Below, piece by piece: positions 1 through 12,887 of a DNA stretch of 64,000 nt. The translations under genes were made by a program, and so were the position numbers. The notes beneath the pieces were generated by a model. The model made no database searches. It saw only the letters and a program-made list of their open reading frames with translations, and had not been told where the DNA came from. The first letter of the stretch is position 1. Each line of letters starts with the position of its first letter. Source of the DNA: Blastocystis hominis (taxonomy: Eukaryota; Sar; Bigyra; Opalinata; Blastocystidae); assembly GCF_000151665.1 (NCBI RefSeq), contig NW_013171849.1:610480-674479 (forward strand), given 5' to 3'.

Positions 1-749
1 TCCTCCGAGGTCGCCAGGTCGGAGGGGATCACGCGCTTGGGACGCGTTTTGAAGCTCTCCTTGGCACGACGCGTCATTTTGGAGAGCATTTCGTCGCTGA
101 TCTTCGATTCCTGCGCGTGATCAAAACCCGATCGCTGCCTACTTCCACTTCCATTTTGGGGCCTTCGGGCACCGACACGGCCGCCGATTCCACGCTGAAA
201 AGTCATTAGGGAGGCTGCGAGTGTACCTGGCCAGAGCGGCGCGCGCTTCGTCGCGCTCCTTGATCAGACGGGCGATCACGCGGCACGCGGCTTCGTGCTG
301 GTACAAAGCCTGGCTAAGCTCCTGACGAACCGCTTGGAGGTGCTTTTTGAGCGTGAACGACTCGAGCATCATGCTGTCCCACTCGTTCTGCAGAGAGACG
401 AGCAGACCAGGAATGCTGGTCGCCGGCGTGGGTTTGGGCTTTACTAAGGGCTGAGCTAATGAGGAAGACAAGGTCTCCAAAAACTCACTCTTTACATCGA
501 TCAGATCGCTGAGGTCGAGCTCCTCTCCAGTAATCGGGCACTTCCCCTCGGCTTCAATATACCTAGCACATGAACACTCTTTGCGCAAAATCCTACTTTG
601 TAATGAGGCTTTTCTCATAAATATATCCCGTCTTTTTCGAAACGACAGGCTCGTGAGGCACTTCTCCGGAAACTAGGCAAAATGAGAACAAAGGTCCCCC
701 TTCACGCAAAGCAAGCCCACAGCGAACAAGCCCTACTTGCACAAAACAT
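1..749 (-). CDS. PRP19: Pre-mRNA-processing factor 19 (U-box E3 ligase), 5' part, truncated by window edge
   Basis: The spliceosome-associated ubiquitin ligase of the NineTeen complex. Splicing four short introns gives MFCAISGEVPHEP at the start (exon 1 is 749-737), then the U-box with YIEAEGKCPITGEEL, then the helical segment with AACRVIARLIKERDEARAAL, the Prp19 coiled-coil signature. An intron lies at 226-195. The reading continues past base 1 with ISDEMLSKMTRRAK, so the WD40 propeller lies outside the window. The start is chosen because only this ATG supplies the conserved CxISGEVP U-box beginning. The first intron is unusually long (about 70 nt); the others are 32-34 nt. Family assignment is from recognised motifs and is secure. 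Confidence 0.93.
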
Positions 750-864
750 TGTGTCGAATGGAAGCACAACAGTAACGAATTTCTGGTTTGAAAGTTTGAT
801 CCCCTCCGAAAACCGATTTTCCAACAAACAGCACAGCATCAAAGCAATTCAGAACCGTTCCCAA

Positions 865-3169
865 CTACATCGCCCACTCCGGGAAGACTCTCCAATCATA
901 TCCGATGACCGCAGGGAAGATCGTGAAATTATTAATCTCAAACGCGATGATGCACACCACCGACAGACACAATCCGCTGAGAAGCAGATCCAGAGTGGTG
1001 AACGTGTTACTGGTATAGGCGATCAAGTTGGGCGGCGTCGACGAGGGCAGCAAAAACGCACAGGAGCAGCAGCACACGACCGGGAACAGCAGCACGAGCG
1101 GGTTGATCTGGCTCGACGTCGCCACGCCGATCACGACGGGGATCATAATGCTGGCGCAGGCGGTATTGGAGGTGAAAATGCCGACGATCACCATGATCAC
1201 TTCGATCAGGAACGTCGTGAGGAACTACCCAACACGCCGTCTCGACGCCCTTACCACGTTCAGACCGCCCAGCCGGCTCATCTTCGACCCGATCCACGTC
1301 GCCAGCCCGCTCTGCTCCGCCCCCGCGGCCAGCGCGAAGCCGCCGCCGAACAGAAGCACCAGATCCCAGGGGAGTTTCTTCGCGGTGCCCCACGTCATGA
1401 TGAATTCTACGTGGAAACAGGGAAACGGAGGTACCCTCGTCCTTGGATTCCACCTTCTCCCCGCGGAGCGTCTTGCGCGAGGGGATGAAGAAGAGGAGCA
1501 GAGCGACGGTCATGCCCACGGTGCCGTCGGAAATGCCGGCCGTCGAGGGGAACAGATTGCTCCAGCCTAGGGAGGAAACGGAGAAACGGGGAACCTGGGA
1601 TGGAGAAGCTGTCTCCGAAGTTGAGGTCGACGCGGAAGAGCCAGAGGAGGGAGAGAAGGACGAATCCGAAGGCGACGACGTACTCTTCGTATTTCATTTT
1701 GCCGAGTTTTTTGTATCTACGAGAGAGATAATTTAAAAAAACAAGTGAAAAACTCTTCGACGCAGAAGGATTTATCGATGCTGAACTGCGAGGGCGCGGG
1801 GCAGAAATAGAAGAGCATCACCCACGCGCAGAGCAGCAGCACGATGCTCACTACGGCTCACACCTCGCGCGAACGGGCACTGGGCAGCGTGGAGATGAGC
1901 CAGTTGGAGAAGGAGATCACCGGGACGCCGGGCTTGTCTCCGAAGCGGTCGTTGAACATCTGCGCGAAGATCATGTTCGGCGGGGAGGAGATGAGCGTGG
2001 GGATTCCGCCGATGGAGGTGGAGAACGCGATGCCCAGGAAAATGGACTTCGCGAAGCCCTTCACTTTCTTCTCGCCGAAGCGCTTGTTCAGCGACTCCAC
2101 CAGCGCGTTGCAGTTCGCCACCATCATCAGCGCCGCCGCCGTGTTGCTCACGAAAATGGAGAGCACCGCGCCGGTGCACATGATGCCCAGCAGCATGGAG
2201 CGGGGACGCGTGAAGAGGCGCATGATGCAGAGTGCGATGCGCATGTGCAGGTTCCATTTCTCCATCGCCAGGGACATCAAAAAGCCCGCGAAGAACAAAA
2301 AGATCACTGCAAATCACGCTCAGCGCGGAGAACTACCGTCGTTGAAGTACTGCGTGGAGACCGTCGAGGCGGGGAGGATGTTGAGGAACGGGAAGAGAAT
2401 CACCGGGAGCAACGCCGTCACCGACAGCGGGATGATCTCGCTGATCCACAACGTCGCTGCATGTTAGGCGGGATCGAGAGAGGAGGGACCCATGATCAGG
2501 AGAACGCCGGCACAACGCTGAACGGAGACGTTCGTTGGGTCTAAAGGACAGCACATGACGATGATGGAGATCAGCAGCCCGATGAAGGCGCCGATCGACG
2601 ACCGGGACGTCAAGCGCTTCACAAAGGGGATTCCAGGAATCTCCGCAGCTGGATGTGAGCCAAGCGGCAGGATCTACGAATCGAGGCAGTCGTCAGGGAT
2701 TTCTGCAAATGGTAGGAAGACTTTGTGTGGCCTTGCGTGTTCATGCGAGAAGCACTGATAATCGCCACGGGATCGTGATCATTAAACAAAGGATCTTCTC
2801 CAAGAATGGTAGACTGGCGGCCTGCCGCTCCGTAAAAACTGCTATCCATCACTCATCACACTTTCGAAAACCTTGTTGCCTTGCTAGAGGCTCTAGAGTA
2901 AATGTGAATTGTCTAACGTTTAGACGGAGGGGGGACACATACATCGACATCCTTTTTGGGGATGGTGGTCACTTGAATTACAGGAATGTCGCTACGCATA
3001 TCAGAGCTTGTACTTTCCTCTGGGATGGTTGGTAGAACCTCGCTAAGCATCATATCTGGCCAATTAGACATACTCGTCTTCCCGTAAGGTTGGCAGCTCA
3101 ATAGCCTTCTAAACAAAATTCAATCACCACAAGGGCTACCTTCTCCGAATCGTTGATCGGATCGCTCAT
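865..3169 (-). CDS. SLC13/DASS-family sodium/dicarboxylate (or phosphate) transporter
   Basis: A multi-pass membrane carrier of the divalent anion:sodium symporter family, probably moving di- or tricarboxylates. The downstream half holds both family signatures: SNTAAALMM and, near the C terminus, SNTACASIMIP followed by INPLVLLFPV and LPSSTPPNLIAY. Upstream exons give SIGAFIGLLISIIVMCC, then a WISEIIPLSVTALLPVILFP helix. The N-terminal cytosolic extension from ATG 3169 (MSDPINDSEK) is reconstructed through introns of about 30 nt and is the least certain part; a start near 2740 is possible. The stop TAG at 867-865 is followed by TGTTTGTT (minus, 830-823). Substrate cannot be read from sequence. 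Confidence 0.85.
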
Positions 3170-4192
3170 CGTTCTTCACAATACCTTGAAGTTGTGAATA
3201 AATCAATCCGGAAAAAACGCCAAAAATTCCTCCTTCTTTTCAACTTTTGGGTGATCGATTTTTCCTCATCCAATTTATCACCAATGACTTAGATTCTTCC
3301 GTAATGGTGTGTTTTACCTTTTGTACGTGCATAAATATTTCGTCAGAACGATCAAACATATTTTCTTCATGAAAAAGGCACATTGTTTTCTTTTAACTAT
3401 GTTGGAGGATGGAATGGAGAGTAGAAGTAAATCGATTCCTCACACTCTTCACTTTCGTATTCTCCATTCCTTCCTTCCTTCCTTCCTTCCTCTTATTCAC
3501 ACCCTGAAGTGTTCACTGCAAGGAGTGTATCCTTCCGATTTCAGTGGACACACTGGATGGTATCTCCTTGTGTTCTTTTCCTGAGCTCCTTGGCAATCTT
3601 CCCTAATCAAAGTTGGGTCAATATGATTTATCCCCACTCCAATTCATTCACTTCATTTCATATTCCGCAGGATCGTTCAGCCACAGAACTGTAACTATCT
3701 ATCTCTGAGATGGACAGAAGCAGAGGTAGCGTGTTTCCATAACTGGGAAGCGGAATATTAAATCGAATCATTATCTCGTATTTAACGAGACATAGAAGCC
3801 ATAGTCAAGAATTAGAGAAACAGATATTGAACATACTCAACAGATGGGAATGAAGTACTATTTTAAAACTGTATTTGCATAACCGAATGTAATACAAACA
3901 GTTCGTAGCATCCAATTTTTAAATGCATAGTCTATTTCATTGAAGATTTAAGCCATTAACTTCTTGAACACCAGAAACTCGGATTACTATACTTATTTTG
4001 TTTTATACAGGATATCAAATCATTATTTTATCTACTAGAAAACCAAAAGAAGCAATGGATCCTGATGTCCATTATAGCCTGGTATTCCGTAATTTTAAAA
4101 GACCGAAGGAAAGTACTTTCTGAATTCATTCATCTGATTCTAAGTACCTATCGAAATATTGCTCGCATACTCCAAAAATCAAAATGGTTTGC
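3170..4192. other. About 1 kb without a recognisable gene
   Basis: AT-rich stretch between two minus-strand transporters. Only short open frames without splice-consistent extension or family similarity were found on either strand. It holds a (TTCC)6 microsatellite at 3467-3490 and the 3' element of the upstream ZIP gene at its right border (minus TGTTTGTT, 4201-4194). The right part of the SLC13 promoter must lie here. Confidence 0.5.
3467..3490. repeat. (TTCC)6 microsatellite
   Basis: Six direct copies of TTCC within the gene-free stretch; no coding context. Confidence 0.9.
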
Positions 4193-4222
4193 AAACAAAC
4201 AGTCAAAATAGTACACAGGGAA

Positions 4223-5146
4223 TCAATGAGAATGTTCCGTAAACAACAGATACGGAATCAATACACCAATCAGGATAAAACCGACCTGAACAAACCCAAC
4301 ATGCGATCCTATCGATGGAAGAATGTGCATCAGCGACACATGAAGGAACGTGCCAGCGCTAAATGCGAACGCATAGCCCAGTAGAGACGAGGGAATGTAA
4401 GAGGATGAGAACAGAACGAGAATAGACGAGAAAATGGTGGAAAGAGGCGTTGCCGCAGAGAACCAGCAAATATACCGTAGCGCTACAATCACAACAAGCA
4501 AGCAAGAAAACCCTGTTTGTAGGAGATATGGAGTTGGCGGATGAAAATGCCCACACCCAGAGCTGCAGAGATCTTGTGAAGCAGAATCGCCCAGAAAATG
4601 GTTTGGATCACATCCACGTTCGCTGAGATCACACTTGAGCCCACGACGAGACCGTCGAAGAGGGAGTGCAGACACAGGCCATACACAGAGGATCGCAGCT
4701 TCTTGATACTCATTTCAGTAATGTTGACCACAACCTCTTCTTTCACTCCATCGAGATGTTCTTCGTTGCTCTCCTCGTTACAACCATGGTCATGATCCTT
4801 GTGAGAGAACGAATCAGCTAACATCATAACAACAAAACCTAATACAATTGCCAAACCTATATTCTTCGACTCTAAATGCTCAGAATTCCCGCTTGCTCCT
4901 CCTTCCGCTGCTAGACACTCACATCCACGTAAAATGGCTTCTGGAACAACAACAATGAAACTAGTCCCCAGCATCAGTCCAACTCCGATCAAGGAAATTA
5001 TTTTGGAAGTATTCTTCGACATGTGAACAAGCAGCGGTAGAGATGTCGCCAATAGTGTTGCACCAAATAATAGAGAAGAATAGAAGACTACAAAAAGAAA
5101 AGATGAGCCCATTGAAAAAAGGAATGCATAATCCTTAACAGTACAT
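4223..5146 (-). CDS. ZIP-family zinc transporter, SLC39A9/ZIP9-like
   Basis: A ZIP metal transporter of the endomembrane/Golgi ZIP9 group. Seen: GLMLGTSFIVVVPEAI (TM2 with the conserved PE), a His/Glu-rich loop (SHKDHDHGC), then SVYGLCLHSLFDGLVVGSS matching the ZIP signature helix with the metal-binding His and Asp, HKISAALGVGIF in the next helix, and the C-terminal FSAGTFLHVSLMHILP. The carboxy end EHSH resembles the ZIP9 end. The start at 5146 gives MYFFYSSLLFGATLLA after removing a roughly 53-nt intron; a read-through start inside that intron is the alternative. A second intron lies near 4490. Minus-strand TGTTTGTT lies at 4201-4194, some 20 nt past the stop. Confidence 0.9.
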
Positions 5147-5289
5147 AAAAACAAGAAATGGAGGCGTACGCAGAGTTTTCAAAGTTTTCCCTCCATCAAC
5201 ACCTTTTAACATAAGTGCTCATTTTGTGTAAATGGTATTGTAATTCGGTGAGGTATTCAATTCTAGGATTCTATCAACTCGCTACTAAA

Positions 5290-8200
5290 TGAGATTTTTG
5301 GGTCGGTGGCAATTCAACCGCAAAAGGTGACCGAAATGTTTGATATGTTTGTTCGCTGAACGTGTAGTCAGATTCCAACGATTCCAGACAAGAGTCGACC
5401 TCTTCGACCCGTGATCGCAACCAACCGACAGACGCAAATTCCCTCTCAACCATATTCCACGAACACGAAGGATGGTCCCTCTATTGAAGAGGAAGTCGAA
5501 AGTCTCTTTCGCCCATCGCAGGAATCAGGAGATTATCAAGCAACTCAAACAAATGAAGGCGTATATCAGGATTATGATGTGTATCATGATCGTAATAATA
5601 GTACTAATCATGTTAGAAGAGAAAACAATGCATATCATACAAACAACACATACAACACGAATCGAACTCAACCAATGAAACCAATCAACCAAAATGCTTA
5701 TCCTCCTTTCCACACTCAATACACCGATTTGGTGCGTGTTCACGACGTTCTCGACTCCATGTACTGGAAGATCATTCCATACGACTATTTCAACCGCATC
5801 CAGTCCGCTGTTTGCGACGCCATTCTCCACTCCTCCGAAAACATCGTCGTCTCTGCCCCCACCGTACTCTTCTCCCCTTCTCTCCTTTTCTCTCCAGGGT
5901 TGCGGTAAAACAGTTCTGTTGGAACTCGCCGTGCTAAAACTGCACCACGAATGGATTACTGACCCCTCGACCTCCCCTTCGGCTAGCTTTCCTTATAGTA
6001 TTGTCTATGTCTGCCCCACGAAAGCACTCTGCAATGAGATCTTCACGAAATGGAGCAGCACGTTCGCTTCGCTCGGCCTCAAATGCGTGGTAAGACACGA
6101 TCGATCGCTGTGATGTAGGAAGTCACAGGAGACACAGACACTGTCGTCACGCGTTTGCGTTTCCTCGAAACGATTCACTGTAGAGCTGCACAAACAACTC
6201 GCTTCCTTTCACATTATTTTCACGACTCCCGAAAAGCTAGAGATTCTTTCTCGACGGTGGAGTGCTCCGTTCGGCGATGACTCCTTCGTGGAGCGACTGC
6301 GACTCCTCATGATCGATGAAATCCATCTCCTCAATGAACCTCGAGGAGCCAATATCGAAACGATCATCTCGAGACTTCGAAGTAATCCTAGACTTGAGAA
6401 ATCATGTAGTGAGGAGTGTGCTGCGAGGCGTTCCTTCCCCGATCCGACTCGTCACGCTCTCTGCGACGTTTCCGAACAGCGAGGATGTGGCGCAGTGGCT
6501 CCACGCCAAGCATTTCTCGTTCGATTCGAGCTATCGTCCCGTTCCCATCGAGCGCATCGTGATCGGGTATGAGAATCACAACCAGCGCAATCCGTTCCTC
6601 TTCGAGGTTCGATCGGTTCGTGGGCTCAAATGTAGAAATATCTCAATTACAAGTACAACTCCCATCGCGTGCGTTCTTCGTAGAGTCTTCAACGTTATTC
6701 AGCAATACTCGCACAACAAACCCGTGATGGTATTCTCTTCCACACGCAAAGGCTGCATGTATGCTTTGCCTTGGTTTTTATAATTCATTCCAGCTCGCTC
6801 GCCAATCAGCTCGTCGCTGACTACACGCAGCACAAAATCTTCCTGCCCATCGAAATGCAGCAAGAGTGAACCGATCGTTCCCCTTCTTCCTTCCAGAATC
6901 CTCCAATACACGCATCGAATCCAAGACACCTCGCTCCGCGAATGGCTCAAATACGGCATCGCCATCCACACAGCAGGACTTTGTTCCTCTCGTTCTCTCC
7001 AATCCATCACCCATAGCCCCGCAAGATCGAAATCTCGTCGAGACGCTCTTCGAGAATGGCCTCATTCAGGTGGTTTGCACGACCTCCACGCTCGCTTTGG
7101 GCGTGAATCTCCCCGTGTATCTCGTGATTATCAAGGGGACCGTGCAGTGGAAAGGCGGAGGTCGCGGGTACGAAGAGATCGACAATGCGATGCTTCAGCA
7201 AATGGTAATGGAGACGGAAGGAGGGTCGAGGCTAGATTGGAAGAGCCGGAAGACCGCAGTTTAACGAGAAGGGAGTGGCTGTGATTCTCACGAGTACCGA
7301 TCGAGTGAGCAAGTGAGAGAGAAAGAAGTGGATCGATGAATAGATACCAGAACGAATCGGAGATTCTGGGCTGCATCGAGTCTAATCTGACCGAGAATAT
7401 CATCGAGTGTATCAACAACGAGATCGTGCTCCGCTCCATCACCAACCAGAAAACTCTCTTTCAATGGCTGGCTGGCACTTTCTATTATGTCCGAGTGCAC
7501 AAGAACCCACGACACTACCACATCGTTCCTAGCCCCATGCCCCAATCCATCCAGCAAACACACGAATACATCGACAAGCAGCTCCAAGAGCTTCTGGTCC
7601 ACTACATCACGCTTCTCTCCGAGAACGGTTTGCCTCCACGCTGCCTCTCCATTAGATCTGCTTCTCATCGATTCCCATCAGACGTATTGCTCCAAAATCG
7701 GAGGACTGCTCATGCAGAAGTACTACTTAAAGTTCCACACGGCCCTCGTCATTCTCAACATCGCCTCTGTGACCTCCGAAGAGGAGCTTCTCCCACACAT
7801 CGCCAAGAGCGCGGTGCGCTTTCTTCTCACGCTATCAGGCCTAGGAATTCGAAGAATACCCCATCAAACAAGGCCAGAAAACCTTTCTCAACTCCGTCTG
7901 GTCCAAACTGGGCAAATACCACTACAAAGGCAAGGTCAAGGAGACGTACCAGAAAGTCGTGTCTCTCCTCATGGTTCCTTCCATTCCTTTTCTCTCTCAC
8001 TCTTCAGAGCGTTCTCGGCGGAATTCGAATCGAAGACATGTCCATGATGTTTGAATCCGACTCCGTACCCTTCTCTCCACCCTCCTTTCTCCCAGATCAT
8101 CCAGACTTCCACTCGCATCTGCCGCGCCATCGTCTTCTACTTCTCCCAGCGCCCTTCCTTCCCCCCCGACGTCCGCGAAGGCGACCTTCTCGTCTGGGTC

Positions 8201-9220
8201 CTCTCTCTCCTCCGCGCGCTCCAGCAGCGCACCTGGGGCGACGGCAGCCGCGCGCTCCTCCAGCTCGTACGCTTCTGCTATCTCTCTCCAGCAGGATGGC
8301 GTGGGTCCCACGGCGCTGCACAACCTCAGCCAGCGCGGCATCCACGATCTACCCAGCGTGGCCGCCACGCCCACCGCGCTGGTAGGCACAGCGGAGCGCT
8401 GCGATGTAGCTCGACTCCATAATCGGCCGTCGCATCGGCGCGCAGATCAAGCGGCAGATCGAGGGGCTGCGCCGCATGGAGCTGCGCGTGGCGGTGGTAG
8501 GGAGCGAGGCCGGGTGGAGAATAGACGTCGCCGTGCAGCGTGGAAGTGGTGGTGGAGGCCGCGAGCCCCGCAGCCGTCGCGGCCGTCGCGGCGACGCCTG
8601 CCCACGCGTTCGGACTGGGCGTGTATTCGCTGCTTCTGCTCTCCGAGGAGGGGCACGTGCTGCTCTATCGGCAGATCAGTCAGCCCGAGACGGTGTCCTT
8701 CGCGGGACGCGCCGCGCTGCGGAGGCTGCGCGCGATTCTGCTGCACAACCAGTGGATCGGAGTGGACTCCACCGTGGAAGTGACCGTGGAGCAGCCGGCC
8801 GCGCAGCTGCCAGCAGCGCAGCAGGGACGGTCGGAGGGGTCGACCGCGCAGCGAGCGAGCCAGCACGCGCAGAAAACCAGCCAGCCGGGAGAGAACGCGA
8901 GCACAGCGCACTGCCAATCCAGCCAAGCAACGCAGACATCGAACCCTTCGCTCCCAAAGTCCGCTTCCCTTTCACAGAAAACGAGTCCCTATTTCACCCA
9001 CACCTTTCAAAGCCCTTCCAATGCGCCCAAACTCCCCTCCAACGATGAATCGCAGGACCTGCTCGCCTTCATCTCCTGGGAAGACGCCACACCCAGCGCT
9101 CCTCCACCGCCCAAAGCGAAAGCGGACGATCGCAAGCGCCCTCCTTCCCTCGCCCAGCCCTCCGCCAAGCGAGCCGAAACCGTCCAGATGGAGTCGTTCC
9201 TCAACAGCCTCTTTTCCTAG
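5290..9220 (+). CDS. HFM1: SF2 DNA helicase of the MER3/HFM1 (Ski2-like) group
   Basis: A large ATP-dependent helicase with a single helicase cassette plus Sec63-like domain, the architecture of MER3/HFM1, which promotes meiotic crossovers. Seen in order: SAPT/GCGKT Walker A split by an intron, VCPTKALCNEI (Ia), TTPEKLEILSRRW, DEIHLLNEPRGANIE (box II with RG), LVTLSATFPNSEDVAQWL, PVMVFSSTRKGC, TTSTLALGVNLPVYLVIIKGT, then a long helical Sec63-type region and a Ser/Pro/Gln-rich tail ending FLNSLFS. About 15 introns of roughly 30 nt break the frame. Start 5290 (MRFLGRWQFNRK) is chosen because a 41-nt intron links it in frame. The TAG stop is 10 nt before TGTTTGTT at 9231. Brr2 and ASCC3 are less likely because they have two cassettes. 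Confidence 0.82.
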
Positions 9221-9230
9221 CCCAGCTGCG

Positions 9231-9245
9231 TGTTTGTTACAAACA
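9231..9245. terminator. Palindromic 3'-end element shared by convergent genes
   Basis: TGTTTGTTACAAACA is a perfect 7+1+7 palindrome. On the plus strand it gives the TGTTTGTT downstream element of the helicase; on the minus strand TGTTTGTA for the fucosyltransferase gene. Confidence 0.75.
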
Positions 9246-9249
9246 GAGC

Positions 9250-10556
9250 AAAAGAGCGTGCGATTAAAAACTACCAGGGGAGGGGGATTGCGGATCGGAT
9301 CGTTCCGAGTAATCAGAATCGTCCGTCCCACGCTCATCCGCCCCGCCGCCATCTTCCCAAAACTGCTCCACCCGGTCGTGAGCAACACGTCGGACCGGGA
9401 GAGCAAGTAGTTGTCCAGAATCGCGCGCTGGGTCGCAGGATCGTCGTTGCGATAGGACGACGCCATGGTGTGCTTCATGGGCAGATCCTTCACACTGAAC
9501 GAAACGTCGGGAAACCGTTGAGAAAACATCTGCTTCACATTCACAGAATCCGTGCTGATAAACCAAATCGGCTTTAAATTGGTCCGATTGGAGAAATACT
9601 TTGCGTAGTACACGAAGGTCTCAACGTCCTTTTCAAACAGAAACTTGCAGTTGTCCAGAAAAACTCCATTTCCCATACCAATACGAATCTGAAGACCGAT
9701 CACCCACCGATTCTCCCAGCTGCTCGAAATGGAGTCTAGCTTCGCTTGCAATGGCTTTGTCAACGTAAAGAAGTTCAAAAGACGGTAGTACACCTCGTCG
9801 CCGATTGCGGCGAAGTCTCCCCGAGCGGCAGTACGAACCAAACCAGAAGACACGAAGGTGTTGTAATAGAAGTCGTTCTTTACAACAGAAAGGTAGATCG
9901 GACAGTTCGTTATCACGTTGATGTTTCCCCCGCCGTACACGGAATCGATATCTCCATTGATCAGAGAAGGAACATCCACGCAGCGGTGCCATACCCTGAG
10001 TTTCGAACCACTAACAGGACCATCTGGCTGTCAGAAAGCCGATATCACCTACCCGTTAGATGATGATTTACCAGAGGCAAATCAAAATAGGAATCAAAGC
10101 TTCTCCAGTCGGTAACTACAAATAAGGCGCTTTTAATCCCCTACGCTTAAAGCCTCGGTTGGTGAGCATTGCTATAAGAAGGCTGGATACAAGACCGTCG
10201 ATTTTGTTTGCAAGCCCAGAATACGTCGTAGAGTAGAGAACATAATGGTTTTCCTTGGTTGCTGTCAGATTAGCTTGGTACAGACTGTATTGCTTCTTGA
10301 AATTTTCCCACCTCAGATCTTGAAGCTGTGGGGACAGCTTCGTTTGTTGAAAATAGGAAAAATGGTCAACCAAAGGAGTAAACTTACTAGAATTAATGAA
10401 GGACATGTACACATTGAGCAACGCACACAGGAAAACAAATGTGGCAAGAGTACAACTCAATTGGTTACCACGAAACCATCTGTAGAGAAACGCATCGCTC
10501 TTCAAATTCATATCATCTGACTCATTAGAAGAGCATAACGGTATAGACAATCTCAT
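9250..10556 (-). CDS. GT37-like fucosyltransferase, type II Golgi membrane protein
   Basis: Predicted Golgi glycosyltransferase related to plant and Dictyostelium alpha-1,2-fucosyltransferases. A short cytosolic tail and one membrane anchor (LSCTLATFVFLCALLNVYMS) precede a lumenal domain. Family landmarks: TYSGLANKIDGLVSS, MLTNRGFK joined through an intron to LTDWRSFDSYFDLPL, WVIGLQIRIG, and the C-terminal DNYLLSRSDVLLTTGWSSFG. Two introns (29 and 45 nt) near 10145-10030 were resolved in phase. There is no genomic stop before the 3' element: the frame reads TTT T at 9250, followed by GCTC and TGTTTGTA, so a poly(A) tail added after 9250 would create TAA. Exact acceptor and linkage are unknown. 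Confidence 0.8.
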
Positions 10557-10764
10557 GAATTGGAGATTATGCACTATTTCCCATGTACGTAAATGATTGG
10601 TTCGTGAATCATGACTATTCAGTTTCTTAAAGATATATTCTTTGGTATATAGCTTGGATATATATTACTCAAAATGAGGAATGTACCGTGCTTCTACATA
10701 TATATCGCGCTGAGACCCAGCTGGTCCATTTCCTCAAACAGCGCGTATAACGTGGCGATAGGAG

Positions 10765-10793
10765 ATTATTATTATTATTATTATTATTATTAT
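10765..10793. repeat. (ATT)n microsatellite
   Basis: About 29 bp of ATT triplets just upstream of a hypothetical gene, probably inside an intron or 5' leader; in one frame it would encode poly-Tyr. Confidence 0.85.
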
Positions 10794-10862
10794 CCAACGC
10801 GCACGTCCTCCAATTTAGAAAACGTTACGCCTTATTTAAAGGATTTCTTTGGCATGCAATAG

Positions 10863-11441
10863 ATGAACGACAAAACGGTTCGATTGTACTCTTTTGATCG
10901 TTTTGATAAATCTACCGGTATTTATTACCTAAAATGCATTTGCGGAGCCATCACACCTCTACGGCCAGGAGATATGAACGCTCTCACCGTTACGCTCAAG
11001 TGTAGTGGGTGCTATCTAACATATTACGTGAAAATGTCATGTGAGCCGTGATCTTCTCTCTCACACCAAGATATGGACATTGGAATTGCAAAGTTCTATC
11101 TGAAACAATACGATGATGCCGTCTCGTTCGAAATTGAGAGCTGCTTTACACCTAGTTACTATCTCTTGGAGTTAGAATCCCAAGAAAATGATTCTTCGGT
11201 TCGTAGAGACGTTGAATATAACGTGTATGAAGCACTACATCAGAAATATCGCTCTCTCACAACTGAAGAGCAAAAGGCAGCTTGCATCAAGAAGTTTCAT
11301 GCTCTATTTCCGACAACGCGCTATTGCATAAATGATGACGCAAAGCAACATCCTGACTTGGACAGTTTTGAAGAGTATCTAAACCAGCGATTATCGACCC
11401 TCCAAACTCTCTGTCGAAACATAGAAAGTGAGAAATGTTAG
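10863..11441 (+). CDS. Hypothetical protein with two Cys pairs
   Basis: Not recognised. Two exons joined by a 30-nt intron (about 11041-11070) give roughly 180 residues. The N-terminal part has a possible zinc ribbon, with CIC then CSGC about 25 residues later; the rest is acidic and helical (YNVYEALHQKYRSLTTEEQK). Start at 10863 is the first ATG of the frame, but a 3' splice site (AATAG) directly precedes it, so upstream exons in 10670-10860 may belong to the gene. The stop TAG is at 11439-11441; no good plus-strand TGTTTGTT follows. Confidence 0.5.
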
Positions 11442-11526
11442 TATCCACCTTGTTTCAGCAACTCACACCATACATCGAACAAACAACCATCATTATAGCA
11501 AATGAAGACGATATGGTACACTCCAT

Positions 11527-12887
11527 TTAATTTGATGATCCTTTTTCTTCTGTCGAATCGCCTGCTGCAGATTCCTCCTTAAGTCTTCTTTGAACCTCAG
11601 CCTCGATGTATTCCTGGTGTCTCTTCTACAGAATAAAAGCGAATTCCGGCAACTACTCTAGCATTCTCGATATACCTTTCCTGGTACCGATATCCTAAAT
11701 ACGCGAACACCAGACCGCCTGTAGCCATGAAAAGAGCCTTTTTCCCATTCATCGCCAATCCGTCGTAATTCCAACAAACAAAAAAATCTGATCTCATATC
11801 CAAGCTTGTAGGCAGCACCATCGGCGCATCATAAATGGCTCTACACATCAAGCTCCATCCCTTCCCCCACGATCGCAGATAATAGAACACATAGCTCGCC
11901 ATGAGCGCGAGCTGCGATATCTGCGACAGAATGATCGCCAGTCCCGCGAAATGGCTGCTGATGAATCCGTACGACCCGTTCAGCTCCTTCCAGCTGCTCA
12001 TCCAGAAGAAGAACACGAGCAGCTTGGACACGAACAGACTGAACACGAAGTGTGAAGTGAACGACTCGATTTCACCCGTCTAGTTCGCACCTTTTCTCTG
12101 TCTCTACTCGGTTCTTTTGGAACATGTGCAGCTGCGGGAGGATCGCCACGCCCTCCAGGTACATCGACGCTGCCCAACAGAAGTCGAAGAAACCGCGGCC
12201 ACTGCGCTGGGGACGCACGATCTACGGTGGAAAAGGGGAAACGGGGAAACCAGAGCGAGAATGAGGGAGGGAACGATGAGGAGAAGAGCGGTGTAGCGTT
12301 TGTCGACGTATTGCTGACCCCAGGTGTCCTGCGAGTGAGAGAGAAGAGAAGGGAGAGGAAACGTGGTGCATATTGTGAGTGTACTTGAAGGGACCCATGA
12401 TTAAGTAGATGTTGGCCATGATCACCAAGAGACTGAATCCCTCTACCAGCTGGTAGAACCAATCTCCCGATCTAGAATAGAAGGAAATAGAGCAGCGAGT
12501 ACTTATCGTAAGGGAGATAGGCTTGCGTAAAGCAAATGGCAATGAGACGGAGAACGTAGACCACAAGGAAGCACTGCAAAGACTTCAGAGAGACGCCTGC
12601 CACAGATTTAGAATAGAAAGATTTCACCAGAACAAGGGTAAAGCCGAAGCAGCTAACAATGCTGCCAAGAGTCTGGGCGTTATTGCAAATGCTGAGTGCA
12701 TACAAGGAGGAATGAAAAATCACCATCAGAGAAGAAATGGTAGATAAACATAACGAACACAGCAAAGGAACACCAGAGAATCACATTGGAACGATTCGCC
12801 TTGAGGTATTTCTTGTAATCGCTAAACGTCACCTGCTCAACCAATCACCCACAACTTACGCAGCTTTCGAGATAATTTTTGCATCAT
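11527..12887 (-). CDS. ERD2-like (KDEL-receptor family) multi-pass membrane protein
   Basis: Related to the longer ERD2-like proteins of plants rather than the classic 210-residue KDEL receptor. After splicing: a basic N terminus (MMQKLSRKLRNDYKKYLKANR), an extra first TM (WCSFAVFVMFIYHFF), then the ERD2 core with SKSVAGVSLKSLQ (compare CAGxSxKSQ), VEGFSLLVIMANIYLIM, YLEGVAILPQL, and a C-terminal TM block, followed by a charged tail (RHQEYIEAEVQRRLKEE). Introns of 28-34 nt were resolved near 12860, 12660 and 11640. The family retrieves ER residents or acts in Golgi homeostasis; which applies here is unknown. Minus TGTTTGTT is at 11485-11478. Confidence 0.75.
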